From: Aliivibrio salmonicida LFI1238
GTDB taxonomy: Bacteria; Pseudomonadota; Gammaproteobacteria; Enterobacterales; Vibrionaceae
Assembly (NCBI RefSeq): GCF_000196495.1
Contig: NC_011313.1
Coordinates: 992,001 to 1,056,000 of the forward strand
Reading direction: 5' to 3'
Length of the DNA: 64,000 bases
Made by a program: the position numbers and the translations under genes. Position 1 is the first letter of the stretch. The number at the start of each line of letters is the position of its first letter. Below, one piece after another: positions 1 through 9,919 of this stretch. Below the pieces are notes generated by a model. It was not told where the DNA came from and did no database searches. It saw only the letters and a list, made by a program, of their open reading frames with translations.

Positions 1-670
1 TTACTTTTTTGAGGTAACGCGGTGGTAAACCCTAACTGATTTAACGCGTATTGCGCTGTTGAATTATCACCATACATAAAGACCGAGGTCAGAGTTGCGA
101 ATCGAAACACAGACACGGCTGGTAACGCATTACCATACGCGTCAGCTAACTGCTGCTTTAATTCTGCTATCTCGGTATCCATCTCAATTAACTTTTCTTG
201 TGCGACTTTCTCTTTTCCTAACACAAGGGCAATGGCTTAAAGTTATTAATCGCCATCAAGCTATTATCATGATCCGCAGAGTAAGTTTGAAAATACAACA
301 CAGGGGCTATTTTTTCTAACTGAGGAATTAAATCGGCCTGCGGAGAAGCAACAAGAATCACATCCGGTTTTACCGCCGCTATTTTCTCAAAATTTGGTTC
401 TGCGCGAGTACCTACATCTTCAATATCACTCGACAGTGCAGGTTGTACTACCCACTCACGGTACCCCGCCGTATCTGTGATTGCGACAGGCGTAACACCA
501 AGTTCTATCAGTTGCTCTGCAAGATCCCAGTTTAATGCGACAACTCGCTGAGGTATGGAATCCAGAACTTGTTCACCACGATTGTCTTGCACAACAAATT
601 GAGCCGATGCAGTGTGACTTACCATCAAAAATAGAAGAGTGATAAACGAAAGAATACGATTTTTTAACAT
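1..670 (-). pseudogene. fhuD: Frameshifted periplasmic iron-hydroxamate binding protein (FhuD-like), runs off the left edge
   Basis: The first 150 codons give a signal peptide (residues about 1-23, ending ASA) and the N-terminal lobe of a class III periplasmic siderophore-binding protein, with the RVVALNWDLAEQLIELG-type segment. Near position 236-241 the frame is lost: the upstream frame runs into a stop after NNFKPLPLC, while the shifted frame reads AIALVLGKEKVAQEKLIEMD and stays open to base 1. Loss of one A from an AAA codon (AAC TTT AA GCC) explains it. The gene overlaps fhuC by 7 bases and the pair should be one transcript. Family knowledge: FhuD hands ferric hydroxamates to the FhuB permease. 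The frameshift would disable it unless it is a sequencing error in a short A run. Confidence 0.8.
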
Positions 671-1431
671 ACGATAGCAACTTTGTGGTTATGAATAGGA
701 TGATCAATTAAGGTGATCGGTGTGCCATACAAATCAGACAATAACGCATCATCAAGTAAGTGAGTAGCTTCTCCTTTAAAGGCCACTTTTCCGCCTTTAA
801 GTGCAATGATTTGTGTCGCATAACGAAGCGTTAAATTAAGATCATGCAGAATAACAATGATCCCTTTTTTGGTCTGTTGGTTTAACTCACTCAATAGTCC
901 CATGAGTTGATATTGATGATGAATATCCAATGCGGATGTTGGCTCATCTAAAATCAAAATATCCGCTTGCTGAGCTAATAACATCGCCACCCACGCTCGT
1001 TGTCTTTCCCCACCAGAAAGTTGGTCAGCCAATGTTGAGCGAAAAGTTTCAACACCAGTTTTGATCATCGACTCGTCAATAATCTGAGCATCTTCTGTAT
1101 TAAAACGCCCAAGAACCCCACGCCAAGGATAACGGCCTAAGCGAACAAGCTCTTCAACATTAAGCCCTGCGACTTCTGGTAATTTTTGAGGTAAAAACGC
1201 CACTTTTTGAGCGAATTTTTTCGAATTTAACGTAGACAGTCGTTGTTGATTTAAGCTCACCTCACCTTCTTCTGGTGAAAATTGATTTGCCAACAAATTG
1301 ACCAAGGTCGATTTACCCGATCCATTATGGCCAAGCACGACAGTTAAAGCCGTTGGATCTATTGTTAATTCATCAATATCAAGAATCGTACGTTCGTCCC
1401 TGACCACTTTTATATTGTTTAGTTGATACAT
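664..1431 (-). CDS. fhuC: Iron-hydroxamate ABC transporter ATPase (FhuC-like)
   Basis: 255-residue ABC ATPase. Walker A is GHNGSGKST (about residues 34-42), the Q-loop lies at FLPQK, the signature is LSGGE (about 139), Walker B is ILILDEP, and the switch histidine is in ILHDLN. The length and the LGRYPWRG segment are typical of the FhuC/HmuV/FepC group that powers uptake of siderophores through the inner membrane. The ATG at 1431 is followed directly by the family start MYQLNNI. The stop overlaps the start of fhuD; the receptor gene lies 129 bases upstream on the same strand. The permease gene (fhuB) is not seen and may lie left of the window. Confidence 0.88.
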   Translation of the reverse strand: MYQLNNIKVVRDERTILDIDELTIDPTALTVVLGHNGSGKSTLVNLLANQFSPEEGEVSLNQQRLSTLNSKKFAQKVAFLPQKLPEVAGLNVEELVRLGRYPWRGVLGRFNTEDAQIIDESMIKTGVETFRSTLADQLSGGERQRAWVAMLLAQQADILILDEPTSALDIHHQYQLMGLLSELNQQTKKGIIVILHDLNLTLRYATQIIALKGGKVAFKGEATHLLDDALLSDLYGTPITLIDHPIHNHKVAIVC

Positions 1432-1560
1432 ACTGCTACATTATTTATGTGTTTAAATGGACTTCTTTATGTCATGCCTAATTCATTTCTTTCATGGCAA
1501 AAACGCAAGAAAAGAAGCACGTAAAATGATACGCACTTCCCCCTTTATTCTTAATTAAGC

Positions 1561-3711
1561 TTAAAAGTTATAATTAACACTCAATTCTACCGTTTGCTCT
1601 GCACCGTACCAACAGTTAGCCGAGTCATAACAACTGTAATATTCGGTATTAAATAGGTTAGTTGCACTTAGTTGCGCCGTTGCACCAGCCAATGATTCAC
1701 TTAATCCATCCAACTCATAACCAATAGAGACATCAGCAACCGTATAATCAGGCACTTTGTCTGTATTGTTCGCATCCATTTCCATTTCACCCACATAACG
1801 TAAACCACCACTAATGCGTGTTCCCGTTAGAATACCATCGTAGATATAGTAGTTAGACCAAAGGCTAGCAGCATGGGTTGGTACATAAATTGGTGTTTTA
1901 CCTTCTAAGTCATTACCACTGTCTTTGGTAATTTCCATATCAATGTACGTATAGTTTGCAGCGACGTCCCAGCGATCATTAATCATCCACTGACCTTGCA
2001 GCTCAACACCTTGAGAACGGATTTCACCAATTTGCAATTGAGGTCCCCATGGGTCTGTCGGATCTGACATTAATGCGTCACTTTTTACGATTCTAAACAC
2101 AGACGCTGACGCTGTTTTTGTATAATCAGCTGAATCATATTTCACACCCGCTTCTATCTGCTCGCCCAGCTCAGGATCATAGGCGTTGCCTTTTCCATCA
2201 AGACCGGCAGCTGGTTCAAAACTGGTTGCATAGCTAATAAATGGTGAGAAACCACTTTCAAGCTCATACAATGCACCAACACGGTATGAGAATTGACTTT
2301 GGTCAGCATCTTTAGACGCTGTGCTTGTTGTATTGCTTGATTTATATTGATCGAAACGACCGCCAGCAATCAAAACTAAACGATCAATTCGCACTTGATC
2401 TTGAGTATAGAATCCCAGTTGTTCAACACTGATTTTTTCTTTCGATTCATAAGACTTGGTTAACTTACTTTTATCAATCATGTCATTGTTTGGATTGAAA
2501 ATATTAAAGTTTCCAAACTGATTGGTCGTACCAAACTCTTGATAAAGTGAATCACCGTCCAATTTCTGGTAATCAATACCAAACAATAAATTATGCTCAA
2601 GGCCACCCGCCATCACACGACCAGACAGTTGGTTATCAATCGTATAACCCGTTGAGCTTTCATCGGTACTGTAAATATTTCTATCAAGATTACCCGTTGA
2701 TGCATCAAAATTACTTTCAAGATGATACGTATTCTCTTGATACAACGACGCATTCATGTAACGGAAGTTTTGTAAGAATGACCAGTTATTATTGAACTCA
2801 TGGTTGATCTTATAGCCAGCCATGAAGAATTCACGCTCAAACGTACTCCAGTTTTTATCTCCAACAAATGTGGATGGATCCGTACTGCCATTTGGGTTGT
2901 CGTAAATCATTCCAGAAGATGGCATGGCAGAGTTCATGCCCATTGATGGATCATTCTGATAATACATATTAAAGTTGATCAGCGTTCGGTCGCTGACTTG
3001 CCAATCAACTGATGGTGCAATAACGTAGCGTTCTTCTTTTGTGTAATCAACTTGACCATCTTTTTGACGAGCAAGGGCAATAAAACGATAAGAGAAATCA
3101 CTGTCTCCAAACTGCCCTGTCGTATCAATAGAGGCTTCCACTAAATTACCAGTACCTGTTGCTAATTTTACATCTGTACTTTTTTCTTTTTGTGGTGATT
3201 TGGCGATCATATTGACCATACCACCCGGTGGCATTGACCCATATAATACTGACGTTGGGCCTTTAAATACTTCAATTTGTTGAAGCGCAATAGGATCAAT
3301 CTGAGGTTGTAAATTCCACCCATTTAAGCCTTGTAAAACCAAACCATCGTAATAGCTTTGCTTCACATCAAATCCACGAATATTGAACGTATCGTACATT
3401 GTCACTGCACCGCCTTTCTGCTCGGTTGTCACACCAGGAACATAGCGTAGTGCCTCATTAAGAGATTTAACACTGCGTTGTTCTAATGCTTCACCATCGA
3501 GAATAGTAATGCCCTGAGGGGTTTCCTCTGGCTCTAACGATGTTTTTGTTGCGGTATTACGATAAGCCTGACCAAATATTGAAATAGTCTCAATGTCACC
3601 AGAAGAGTTATTGTCATTAGCCATTGCTGAAATAGGAAAGAAAAAAGAAGCAGCAATTGCCGTTGCAAGTAACGAAACATTAAATGTTGAATGGTTTGTA
3701 GATACGTTCAT
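1561..3711 (-). CDS. TonB-dependent outer-membrane siderophore receptor (FhuA/FoxA type)
   Basis: 716-residue TonB-dependent receptor with a signal peptide (cleavage near AMAND, residue 32), a TonB-box-like ETISIFG segment, a plug domain (about residues 55-165 with the GVTTEQKGG and VEVFKGPTSVLYG-type motifs; here IEVFKGPTSVLYGSMPPGG) and a 22-strand barrel that ends in aromatic residue F (YNF). It belongs to the siderophore receptor subfamily that takes up ferric hydroxamates. The neighbouring fhuC and fhuD genes on the same strand and the Fur box upstream fit iron-regulated uptake of a ferrichrome-like or desferrioxamine/bisucaberin-like ligand; the exact ligand is inference. Confidence 0.88.
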   Translation of the reverse strand: MNVSTNHSTFNVSLLATAIAASFFFPISAMANDNNSSGDIETISIFGQAYRNTATKTSLEPEETPQGITILDGEALEQRSVKSLNEALRYVPGVTTEQKGGAVTMYDTFNIRGFDVKQSYYDGLVLQGLNGWNLQPQIDPIALQQIEVFKGPTSVLYGSMPPGGMVNMIAKSPQKEKSTDVKLATGTGNLVEASIDTTGQFGDSDFSYRFIALARQKDGQVDYTKEERYVIAPSVDWQVSDRTLINFNMYYQNDPSMGMNSAMPSSGMIYDNPNGSTDPSTFVGDKNWSTFEREFFMAGYKINHEFNNNWSFLQNFRYMNASLYQENTYHLESNFDASTGNLDRNIYSTDESSTGYTIDNQLSGRVMAGGLEHNLLFGIDYQKLDGDSLYQEFGTTNQFGNFNIFNPNNDMIDKSKLTKSYESKEKISVEQLGFYTQDQVRIDRLVLIAGGRFDQYKSSNTTSTASKDADQSQFSYRVGALYELESGFSPFISYATSFEPAAGLDGKGNAYDPELGEQIEAGVKYDSADYTKTASASVFRIVKSDALMSDPTDPWGPQLQIGEIRSQGVELQGQWMINDRWDVAANYTYIDMEITKDSGNDLEGKTPIYVPTHAASLWSNYYIYDGILTGTRISGGLRYVGEMEMDANNTDKVPDYTVADVSIGYELDGLSESLAGATAQLSATNLFNTEYYSCYDSANCWYGAEQTVELSVNYNF

Positions 3712-3747
3712 TATAATCCTGTTTACAATTTCTTAAAATTGAATGCA

Positions 3748-3766
3748 AATGAGAATGATTCTCTTG
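3748..3766 (-). promoter_or_regulatory. Fur box upstream of the siderophore receptor
   Basis: The 19 bases AATGAGAATGATTCTCTTG form a near-palindrome close to the Fur consensus GATAATGATAATCATTATC. They lie 37 bases upstream of the receptor ATG, where Fur-Fe(II) would block the promoter. This predicts derepression of the receptor, and perhaps fhuCD, in low iron. Confidence 0.75.
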
Positions 3767-3855
3767 CGCATGAGTATAATGATTTATTTTATGAAAAGTT
3801 AACAATTTGGGGCATGAATACATATTTTTACTGATAAATTGATTTATAACAAAAG

Positions 3856-4752
3856 CTACGAGTTACGGATCGGCAACCAATACTCAACATCAATGATTTC
3901 TTCACTTTCATTCAGATGATAAATCTCAAGATCAAATCCTTCAATGCCTTGATGGCCTGAAAACGGCAACCATTCTGAGATCAACCATTCAACAGACTTC
4001 GCCAAACCACTTGAAGGACCTATATAAGGCAGAACTGCGTATTCTTGAGATGGGATAATAACTTGCAATACGTTTTCACTTAATGACATTAATACTGATG
4101 ATAAACTTTCATCTTCAATAACACCTGCCCAGTAAATTAGGGACTCGGTATCATTTCGAGTATCAATAACGCCATATTTACTCTCTGGAAATGAAGACAC
4201 CTGGCTTAAATACCCATCAAGCTCTTCCCACACTTGAGGAACTTTATCTAAGAAATCAGGAGCATCTGAAAACAAACCTTGCAGCGTGATAGGCAATCCC
4301 GTTAACGTGAAACTTTCTTTATATTCTAATCGCACTTGATAGAAACCTGAGCCTTGGATCTCTGTCAGACTTTGACTTTTTAGAAACGGTTTACGAATAC
4401 CTATTTTTTTACCTTGTTTTTGATACTCTCGCGGCGACATTTTAAAGTATTGCTTAAAAGAACGGCTAAAGGCTATCTCTGAGGTAAAGCCATATAAATA
4501 AGCTATATCTAACATACGATACTTTTTATTAAGCACTTCAAGAGCCGCCATGCTTAAACGTAGCTCTCGTACGTATTGAGCAACATTCATTCCGGTATGG
4601 CTTAGGAACACTCGTTGTAATTGCCAACGAGACCAGCAACTCATTTCTGCAAGTATCTCAACAGATAATGGGCTATCCATATTTTCATGGATATACGCCA
4701 AAATAGTATCAATTCGATTGAATGTTTTATCATTATCGATATCTACCGACAT
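3856..4752 (-). CDS. AraC-family regulator with C-terminal GyrI-like effector domain
   Basis: 298 residues. The N-terminal about 110 residues are two AraC-type helix-turn-helix motifs (LSVEILAEMSCWSRWQLQR, then MLDIAYLYGFTSEIAFSRSF and the family ending FKMSPREYQ). The remaining about 150 residues resemble the GyrI-like/SoxS-Rob small-molecule-binding domain, as in E. coli Rob. It lies 145 bases from the receptor start, on the same strand and upstream of it, so local control of iron uptake is possible but not shown. Confidence 0.8.
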   Translation of the reverse strand: MSVDIDNDKTFNRIDTILAYIHENMDSPLSVEILAEMSCWSRWQLQRVFLSHTGMNVAQYVRELRLSMAALEVLNKKYRMLDIAYLYGFTSEIAFSRSFKQYFKMSPREYQKQGKKIGIRKPFLKSQSLTEIQGSGFYQVRLEYKESFTLTGLPITLQGLFSDAPDFLDKVPQVWEELDGYLSQVSSFPESKYGVIDTRNDTESLIYWAGVIEDESLSSVLMSLSENVLQVIIPSQEYAVLPYIGPSSGLAKSVEWLISEWLPFSGHQGIEGFDLEIYHLNESEEIIDVEYWLPIRNS

Positions 4753-4898
4753 AACTTATCTCCAGTACTTAAGGTGAACCATAGCTTATATTGAGTAGAG
4801 GTAGTTATCAAAAACACAATTGATATCCTCTCTCTTTTTTAAGTCACAACACAACTCAAAAACATATCCAACTTGGTGAATAATAGTCCAGACATAAA

Positions 4899-4936
4899 AA
4901 ATGGAAGCTTATTAATAAGCTTCCATTTTATTTTAT
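4899..4936. terminator. Bidirectional rho-independent terminator
   Basis: AATGGAAGCTTAT and ATAAGCTTCCATT form a long perfect stem with A/T runs on both sides. It ends the YbiT-like gene on the minus strand and could also stop transcripts arriving from the left. Confidence 0.8.
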
Positions 4937-4957
4937 CTGTTTAGGTTTTTAGCTAAA

Positions 4958-6553
4958 TTAGCCTTTTAAACCTTGTTTGATTAGGTGTTCTTCGTATGTA
5001 CCGTGGAAGTCGTTAACGCCATCTTTTGTGATTTCAATGATGCGTGTTGCAATTGAAGATACAAACTGACGGTCATGAGATACAAACATTAATGTGCCTT
5101 TGTAGTTCTCAAGCGCCAAGTTCAATGCTTCGATTGATTCCATATCCATGTGGTTTGTTGGTTCATCCATTAATAGGATGTTTGGTTGTTGCATAATCAA
5201 CTTACCAAATAACATACGACCTTGTTCACCACCAGAAATCACTTTAACTGATTTCTTGATATCGCTTTGAGAGAAAAGCATACGGCCAAGAATACCACGA
5301 ACAACTTGCTCGTCATCGCCTTCTTGTTTCCACTGTCCCATCCAATCTAATAGATTTAGATCTTCAGCGAAATCATGTCCGTGATCCTGCGCGTACATAC
5401 CAATATTGTTGTTCTCAGACCATTTGATCATACCTGACATTGGTTCCATTGCACCAGCAAGCGTGTTCAATAGTGTTGATTTACCAATACCATTCTCACC
5501 GATGATCGCAATGCGCTCACCCACTTCAACCATCAAGTTAACGCCGTTAAGCAAGATGTTTTCGCCATAACCTTGCTTTAGACCTTCAACTTCTAATGCA
5601 TTACGGAAAAGTGGTTTTTCTTGGTCAAAACGAATGAACGGAGATTGACGGCTAGATGCTTTAATCTCTGTAAGTTCAATTTTATCCAAACGCTTCTGAC
5701 GAGAAGTCGCTTGTTTCGCTTTTGATGCGTTTGCAGAGAAACGGCTTACGAACGTTTGTAAGTCAGCAATTTGTGCTTTCTTCTTCGCATTGTCTGCTTG
5801 AAGTTGCTCACGAGCTTGTGTTGCTGCTGTCATGTATTCATCGTAGTTACCTGGGAATAGGCAAATATTTCCGTAATCCACATCAGCCATGTGCGTACAT
5901 ACTGAGTTCAAGAAATGACGGTCATGCGAGATGATGATCATTGTACAGTTACGAGCAAGAAGAATGTCTTCTAACCACGCAATAGTATGCATATCCAAGT
6001 TGTTCGTTGGTTCATCAAGAAGCATGATGTCTGGTTCAGCGAATAGAACTTGTGCTAATAAAACACGAACTTTAAGACCTGGAGCAACTTCGCTCATTAA
6101 ACCAAAGTGTAGTGATTCAGGAAGGCCTAGACCTAGTAGAAGTTCACCAGCACGAGCTTCAGCTGAGTAACCATCCATTTCACCGAATTGAGTTTCTAAA
6201 TCGCCAACACGCATACCATCTTCATCTGACATTTCAGGTAAAGAATAAATACGGTCACGCTCTTCTTTTACTGTCCATAGCTCTTTATGGCCCATGATTA
6301 CAGTATCGATTACTGTGTATTCTTCGAATGCGAACTGATCTTGGCCTAATTTAGCCATACGTTCATTTGGATCTGTTGAAACTGTACCGCCAGACTGTTC
6401 TAACTCGCCACCTAAGATCTTCATAAAGGTAGATTTACCACAGCCGTTCGCGCCGATTAAACCGTAACGGTTACCGTTACCAAACTTAACAGAAATATTT
6501 TCAAAAAGAGGCTTATCGCCAAATTGCATTGTGATGTTAGCAGTCGTTAGCAC
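4958..6553 (-). CDS. ybiT: ABC-F family ATPase, YbiT-like ribosome-associated protein
   Basis: About 531 residues with two ABC cassettes and no membrane segment. Walker A motifs are GANGCGKST and GENGIGKST; the Walker B sites MLLDEPTNNLD and LLMDEPTNHMD and the linker between the cassettes match the ABC-F translation factors, and sequence such as FAFEEYTVIDTVIMGHKELW is characteristic of YbiT. The GTG at 6553 (protein start VLTTANITMQFG) matches the YbiT N-terminus and has GGAA seven bases before it; an in-frame TTG four codons upstream is less likely. ABC-F proteins act at the ribosomal E site. A hairpin with a T run in its leader suggests attenuation. Confidence 0.9.
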   Translation of the reverse strand: MLTTANITMQFGDKPLFENISVKFGNGNRYGLIGANGCGKSTFMKILGGELEQSGGTVSTDPNERMAKLGQDQFAFEEYTVIDTVIMGHKELWTVKEERDRIYSLPEMSDEDGMRVGDLETQFGEMDGYSAEARAGELLLGLGLPESLHFGLMSEVAPGLKVRVLLAQVLFAEPDIMLLDEPTNNLDMHTIAWLEDILLARNCTMIIISHDRHFLNSVCTHMADVDYGNICLFPGNYDEYMTAATQAREQLQADNAKKKAQIADLQTFVSRFSANASKAKQATSRQKRLDKIELTEIKASSRQSPFIRFDQEKPLFRNALEVEGLKQGYGENILLNGVNLMVEVGERIAIIGENGIGKSTLLNTLAGAMEPMSGMIKWSENNNIGMYAQDHGHDFAEDLNLLDWMGQWKQEGDDEQVVRGILGRMLFSQSDIKKSVKVISGGEQGRMLFGKLIMQQPNILLMDEPTNHMDMESIEALNLALENYKGTLMFVSHDRQFVSSIATRIIEITKDGVNDFHGTYEEHLIKQGLKG

Positions 6554-6584
6554 AGTACATTCCAATTAGTTATTCAAATAGACA

Positions 6585-6614
6585 TAAAAAAGCTGGCCCG
6601 AATGTCCAGCTTTT
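6585..6614 (-). promoter_or_regulatory. Leader hairpin followed by a T run just upstream of ybiT (possible attenuator)
   Basis: Read on the minus strand, AAAAGCTGG and CCAGCTTTTTT form a stem around a short loop and end in a T run, like an intrinsic terminator. The ybiT start lies only about 32 bases beyond, too close for a promoter between them, so the hairpin should be in the ybiT leader. Alternatively it is the distal terminator of the outer-membrane gene at 6797-7297 and ybiT starts from a very close promoter. Confidence 0.5.
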
Positions 6615-6796
6615 CAAATTTGCGCCGATTATAGCAGCATTTGTGATTTACATCACTTTTTATTCTGCCTTATTACTTATCAATTACTTACCCCAATACG
6701 TTTGCCAGTGAAACCACAACATATGGCTCATTATTCGATTAAATAAAGAGCAAATTACCACTATTTTTAATGGAATTAATCGACACACTCAAACCA

Positions 6797-7297
6797 TCAA
6801 TTAAATCGATAATTCAGCCCTGCACTAAAACTGTCTCCCTCAATATTATGCTGATTCGATTTCATTCCGAATGAATGATTGTAGTTTGTCACAATTTGAA
6901 ATTGCTTATTAATGTTGTAACCGAGTGATGCGCCTGCCATCGGACCTAAATCAGATTCTTTTAATTTCCCATTATCATAACGAGAATAAGTAAGCCCAAC
7001 TTCTGGTGAAACGAAGAAATGCGATTGTTGAATATTAACTATTTTTTCAACCGAAAACGTATAGTTATCATAATCGACACCATCTCCCGTTAAAGTTGCT
7101 GCTGTGCCTTTAAGGTATCCCCACTCTAAATCACTGCCAGCTTGAAATTTAATCCCATCAACGTTAGAGCGATGAGTTCCAACCTTGATACTCCCATGTT
7201 CGTAATTTGCACCAACATAGGTCTGTACGTCTTGAGCCTGTGATACCATAGGTAATATTGTAATTAGAGTGATAGCCAATAATTTAACTATTTTCAT
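6797..7297 (-). CDS. Small outer-membrane beta-barrel protein
   Basis: 166 residues from ATG 7297, which is preceded by TTGGAGATC as ribosome binding site. A signal peptide (MKIVKLLAITLITILPMVSQA) is followed by alternating hydrophobic/polar strands rich in Y, G and N, and the protein ends in NYRFN, close to the usual C-terminal aromatic barrel signal. It looks like an OmpX/OmpA-barrel or porin-like 8-stranded protein (YVGANYEHG, FSAGLNYRF). The function is unknown. It overlaps no gene and lies 22 bases after the reductase on the same strand. Confidence 0.65.
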   Translation of the reverse strand: MKIVKLLAITLITILPMVSQAQDVQTYVGANYEHGSIKVGTHRSNVDGIKFQAGSDLEWGYLKGTAATLTGDGVDYDNYTFSVEKIVNIQQSHFFVSPEVGLTYSRYDNGKLKESDLGPMAGASLGYNINKQFQIVTNYNHSFGMKSNQHNIEGDSFSAGLNYRFN

Positions 7298-7319
7298 ATT
7301 TTGATCTCCAATAAGTTCA

Positions 7320-8417
7320 TTATTTTTCATCAAACATAGGGTAATCAATGTAGCCAAATTCATTGCCACCAAACAACGTCGCACCATCTAATCCAGAAAA
7401 TTCATAATTATTCTCTAATCGTGACACTAAATCTGGGTTAGAAACAAACGGGCGACCAAAAGCGACTAGGTCAGTATAGCCTTTATCTAATATCTCATCA
7501 GCTCGCTCTTGCGTATAACTGCCTGCCACGATAATAGTGTTTGTAAAAATTTCTCGTAATGTAATGCGAAAACTCTCAGGGATAACGGGAGCATCATCCC
7601 AATCAGCTTCAGATAAATGCATATAAGCAATGTCACGAGCCTGAAGCTCTTTTGATGCATCAAGAATAGTAGGAACAATATCAGGGCAATCCATGTCTTT
7701 AAACGTAATAAACGGAGCAAGACGAACCCCCACTTTGTCAGCACCAATGGCTTCAATTACCGCATCAACCACTTCAAGAAGGAATCGGGTTCTATTCTCT
7801 CGCGTCCCGCCGTAGTTATCCGTGCGCTTATTTGAATTTGTACGTAAAAATTGATCAATCAAATAGCCATTGCCGCCATGAATCTCTACGCCATTAAAGC
7901 CCGCTTCTATCGCTTTCTTTGCTGACTGAGCAAAATCTTTAATAACTCGATCGATATCCGCCTGAGTCATTTCTCGCGGTTGAATGCAATCCACCATATT
8001 GCCATTGCCTTTCTCATCAGAGATCCAAACCTTAGTTTCAACTGGAGATAATGCAGAAGGCGCAATAGGCAACTCTCCCTTTTGGAAAGTAGGATGAGAG
8101 ACTCGTCCTACGTGCCAAAGCTGACAAAACATAGCAGCACCTTGCTCTTGAACGGATTTAGTAACGAATTGCCATCCTTTTACTTGCTCATCAGTGTAAA
8201 CACCCGGAGTGAATGAGTACCCTTGTGAATCATCTGAAACTTGAGTCGCTTCAGATATAATTAGCCCCGCACTCGCACGTTGTTTATAGTAAGTAGCCAT
8301 CATTTCGTTTGGTATATTCCCGGGCTGACTTGTACGAGCGCGAGTCATTGGTGCCATTACTACACGGTTTTGTAGAACCAATCCTTTTAAACTTGTTTTC
8401 TGAAGTAATTTGCTCAT
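7320..8417 (-). CDS. Old yellow enzyme family NADH:flavin oxidoreductase (NemA-like alkene reductase)
   Basis: 365 residues from ATG 8417, which follows AAGGTGAACAGA. An FMN-binding TIM barrel: the start LLQKTSLKGLVLQNRVVMAPMTR, the substrate-binding HGGNGYLIDQF, LRTNSNKRTDNYGG and GRPFVSNPDL segments are hallmarks of N-ethylmaleimide reductase/xenobiotic reductase. The enzyme reduces activated C=C bonds or nitro groups with NAD(P)H. The H-x-x-N flavin/substrate pair (HGGN) is present. It sits 78 bases downstream of an MFS exporter, and a LysR gene is divergent, so the three may form an electrophile-response cluster. Confidence 0.88.
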   Translation of the reverse strand: MSKLLQKTSLKGLVLQNRVVMAPMTRARTSQPGNIPNEMMATYYKQRASAGLIISEATQVSDDSQGYSFTPGVYTDEQVKGWQFVTKSVQEQGAAMFCQLWHVGRVSHPTFQKGELPIAPSALSPVETKVWISDEKGNGNMVDCIQPREMTQADIDRVIKDFAQSAKKAIEAGFNGVEIHGGNGYLIDQFLRTNSNKRTDNYGGTRENRTRFLLEVVDAVIEAIGADKVGVRLAPFITFKDMDCPDIVPTILDASKELQARDIAYMHLSEADWDDAPVIPESFRITLREIFTNTIIVAGSYTQERADEILDKGYTDLVAFGRPFVSNPDLVSRLENNYEFSGLDGATLFGGNEFGYIDYPMFDEK

Positions 8418-8495
8418 TCTGTTCACCTTATTAAAACCATTTATCATTAATTTCGTATTTCTTGATAAAGAAACCATGCAATCAACATTCTTTTA

Positions 8496-9683
8496 TTAAC
8501 TCGTTAAGCTAGACACTAATTTATTCGATGCATTTTCATTTCGATTTGCTTTGGCAATAAAGAACAAACCGATGATTGGAACAACAACAGCGGCATAAGG
8601 GATCATGCTCGCCCCTACATGGCTATCAAGCACCAAACCACCAAGTAACCCACCAAAAGCATTCGCTAAATTAAACGCTGAAATATTTGCGGTAGCGGCA
8701 AGTTCTTGACCTTCACCACCATGTTTCATCACTCGAAGTTGCATCGCTGGTACATTTGCAAATGAAGCAATACCGAACACAAAAGCCGTAACCACAAACA
8801 ATATTTTGTTATCAACAGATAAACCAACAAGAATCAGTGAAATAAGCATCGCTACCGCCCAAAACATGGATGCTTTCGCGAGATTTTTATCCGAAGATCG
8901 GCCCCCAAGTATGTTGCCAATAATCAGACCTGCCCCCACAATCACTAAGATCCAAGTAACCGCAGCCTCCCCGTAACCAGTGATATGCATAGCAATCGGC
9001 GCAAGATAACCATATAGCGTCATAAATCCAGACCATGACAACGCAGTGATCGCTAAACTAATAAGTAACATTGGATTTTTAAATGCCACAAGCTGAGTTT
9101 TAATATCTTTAGCTTCACTATGACCTGTTGATTTAATAGACGTTAAAATAAATACCATCGCAATCGCACCGAAAGCGGCGACAGTAAAAAATGTGATGTG
9201 CCATCCGAACTGTAAACTTATCCAAGTCCCCGCAGGTACTCCCAACACATTCGCCAACGTTAATCCTGCAAACATTTGTCCCACAGCACGCCCTGCCATT
9301 TTTTCTGAGACTAGATTCGTTGCGACTACTGCGCCAATACCATAGAACGGGCCTTGCACAAGACCAGCGACAACACGACTCACTAAAAGTAAATTATAAT
9401 TAGGCGCTAATGCAGATAGGATATTGCCAATAATAAACAGAACCATTAACCCGATGAGTACAATCTTTTTATTAAAACGTGCGAGATAAATCGTTAAGAT
9501 TGGCCCACCAATCACAATCGCAAGCGCATAAGCACTGATTAAATAGCCAGCTTGACCTTCCGTAATCGAAAGTGATACCGCTATTTGAGGAAGAATACCG
9601 GCAATAACAAACTCAGCAGTTCCAATAGCGAACGCCGCTAAGGTTAATATCCACACCTGAAATGGCATTTTTTCTTTATTCAT
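8496..9683 (-). CDS. MFS transporter, DHA1/AraJ-like exporter
   Basis: 395 residues with 12 predicted membrane helices. The N-terminal GTAEFVIAGILPQIA motif, the motif-A-like segment after helix 2 and GVPAGTWI in helix 5 are typical of the drug:H+ antiporter-1 proteins AraJ, YdhP and NepI. The substrate cannot be read from sequence. The gene is divergent from the LysR regulator at 9920 (236-base gap) and is followed by an alkene reductase on the same strand, so it is probably regulated by LysR. Confidence 0.82.
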   Translation of the reverse strand: MNKEKMPFQVWILTLAAFAIGTAEFVIAGILPQIAVSLSITEGQAGYLISAYALAIVIGGPILTIYLARFNKKIVLIGLMVLFIIGNILSALAPNYNLLLVSRVVAGLVQGPFYGIGAVVATNLVSEKMAGRAVGQMFAGLTLANVLGVPAGTWISLQFGWHITFFTVAAFGAIAMVFILTSIKSTGHSEAKDIKTQLVAFKNPMLLISLAITALSWSGFMTLYGYLAPIAMHITGYGEAAVTWILVIVGAGLIIGNILGGRSSDKNLAKASMFWAVAMLISLILVGLSVDNKILFVVTAFVFGIASFANVPAMQLRVMKHGGEGQELAATANISAFNLANAFGGLLGGLVLDSHVGASMIPYAAVVVPIIGLFFIAKANRNENASNKLVSSLTS

Positions 9684-9919
9684 GATGATTTACCTCTATT
9701 TATGTCGATCTTTAATGGCCTAACATTAAGTACCTATAAAGATCGTATTCATTATTAGTTAAAGGCCTCTAAGTGTTATCCATCATCACTTCGACTCTTT
9801 ATTTCGCCCTCTCCTCTGGCCTATGGTTGCTATTATATTCATTCATGATACTTTGATAATTAGGTAAAATATGAACTCATTATTCAGCTGAGATGAACAA
9901 TGGAATAGCAGGAGGATAA

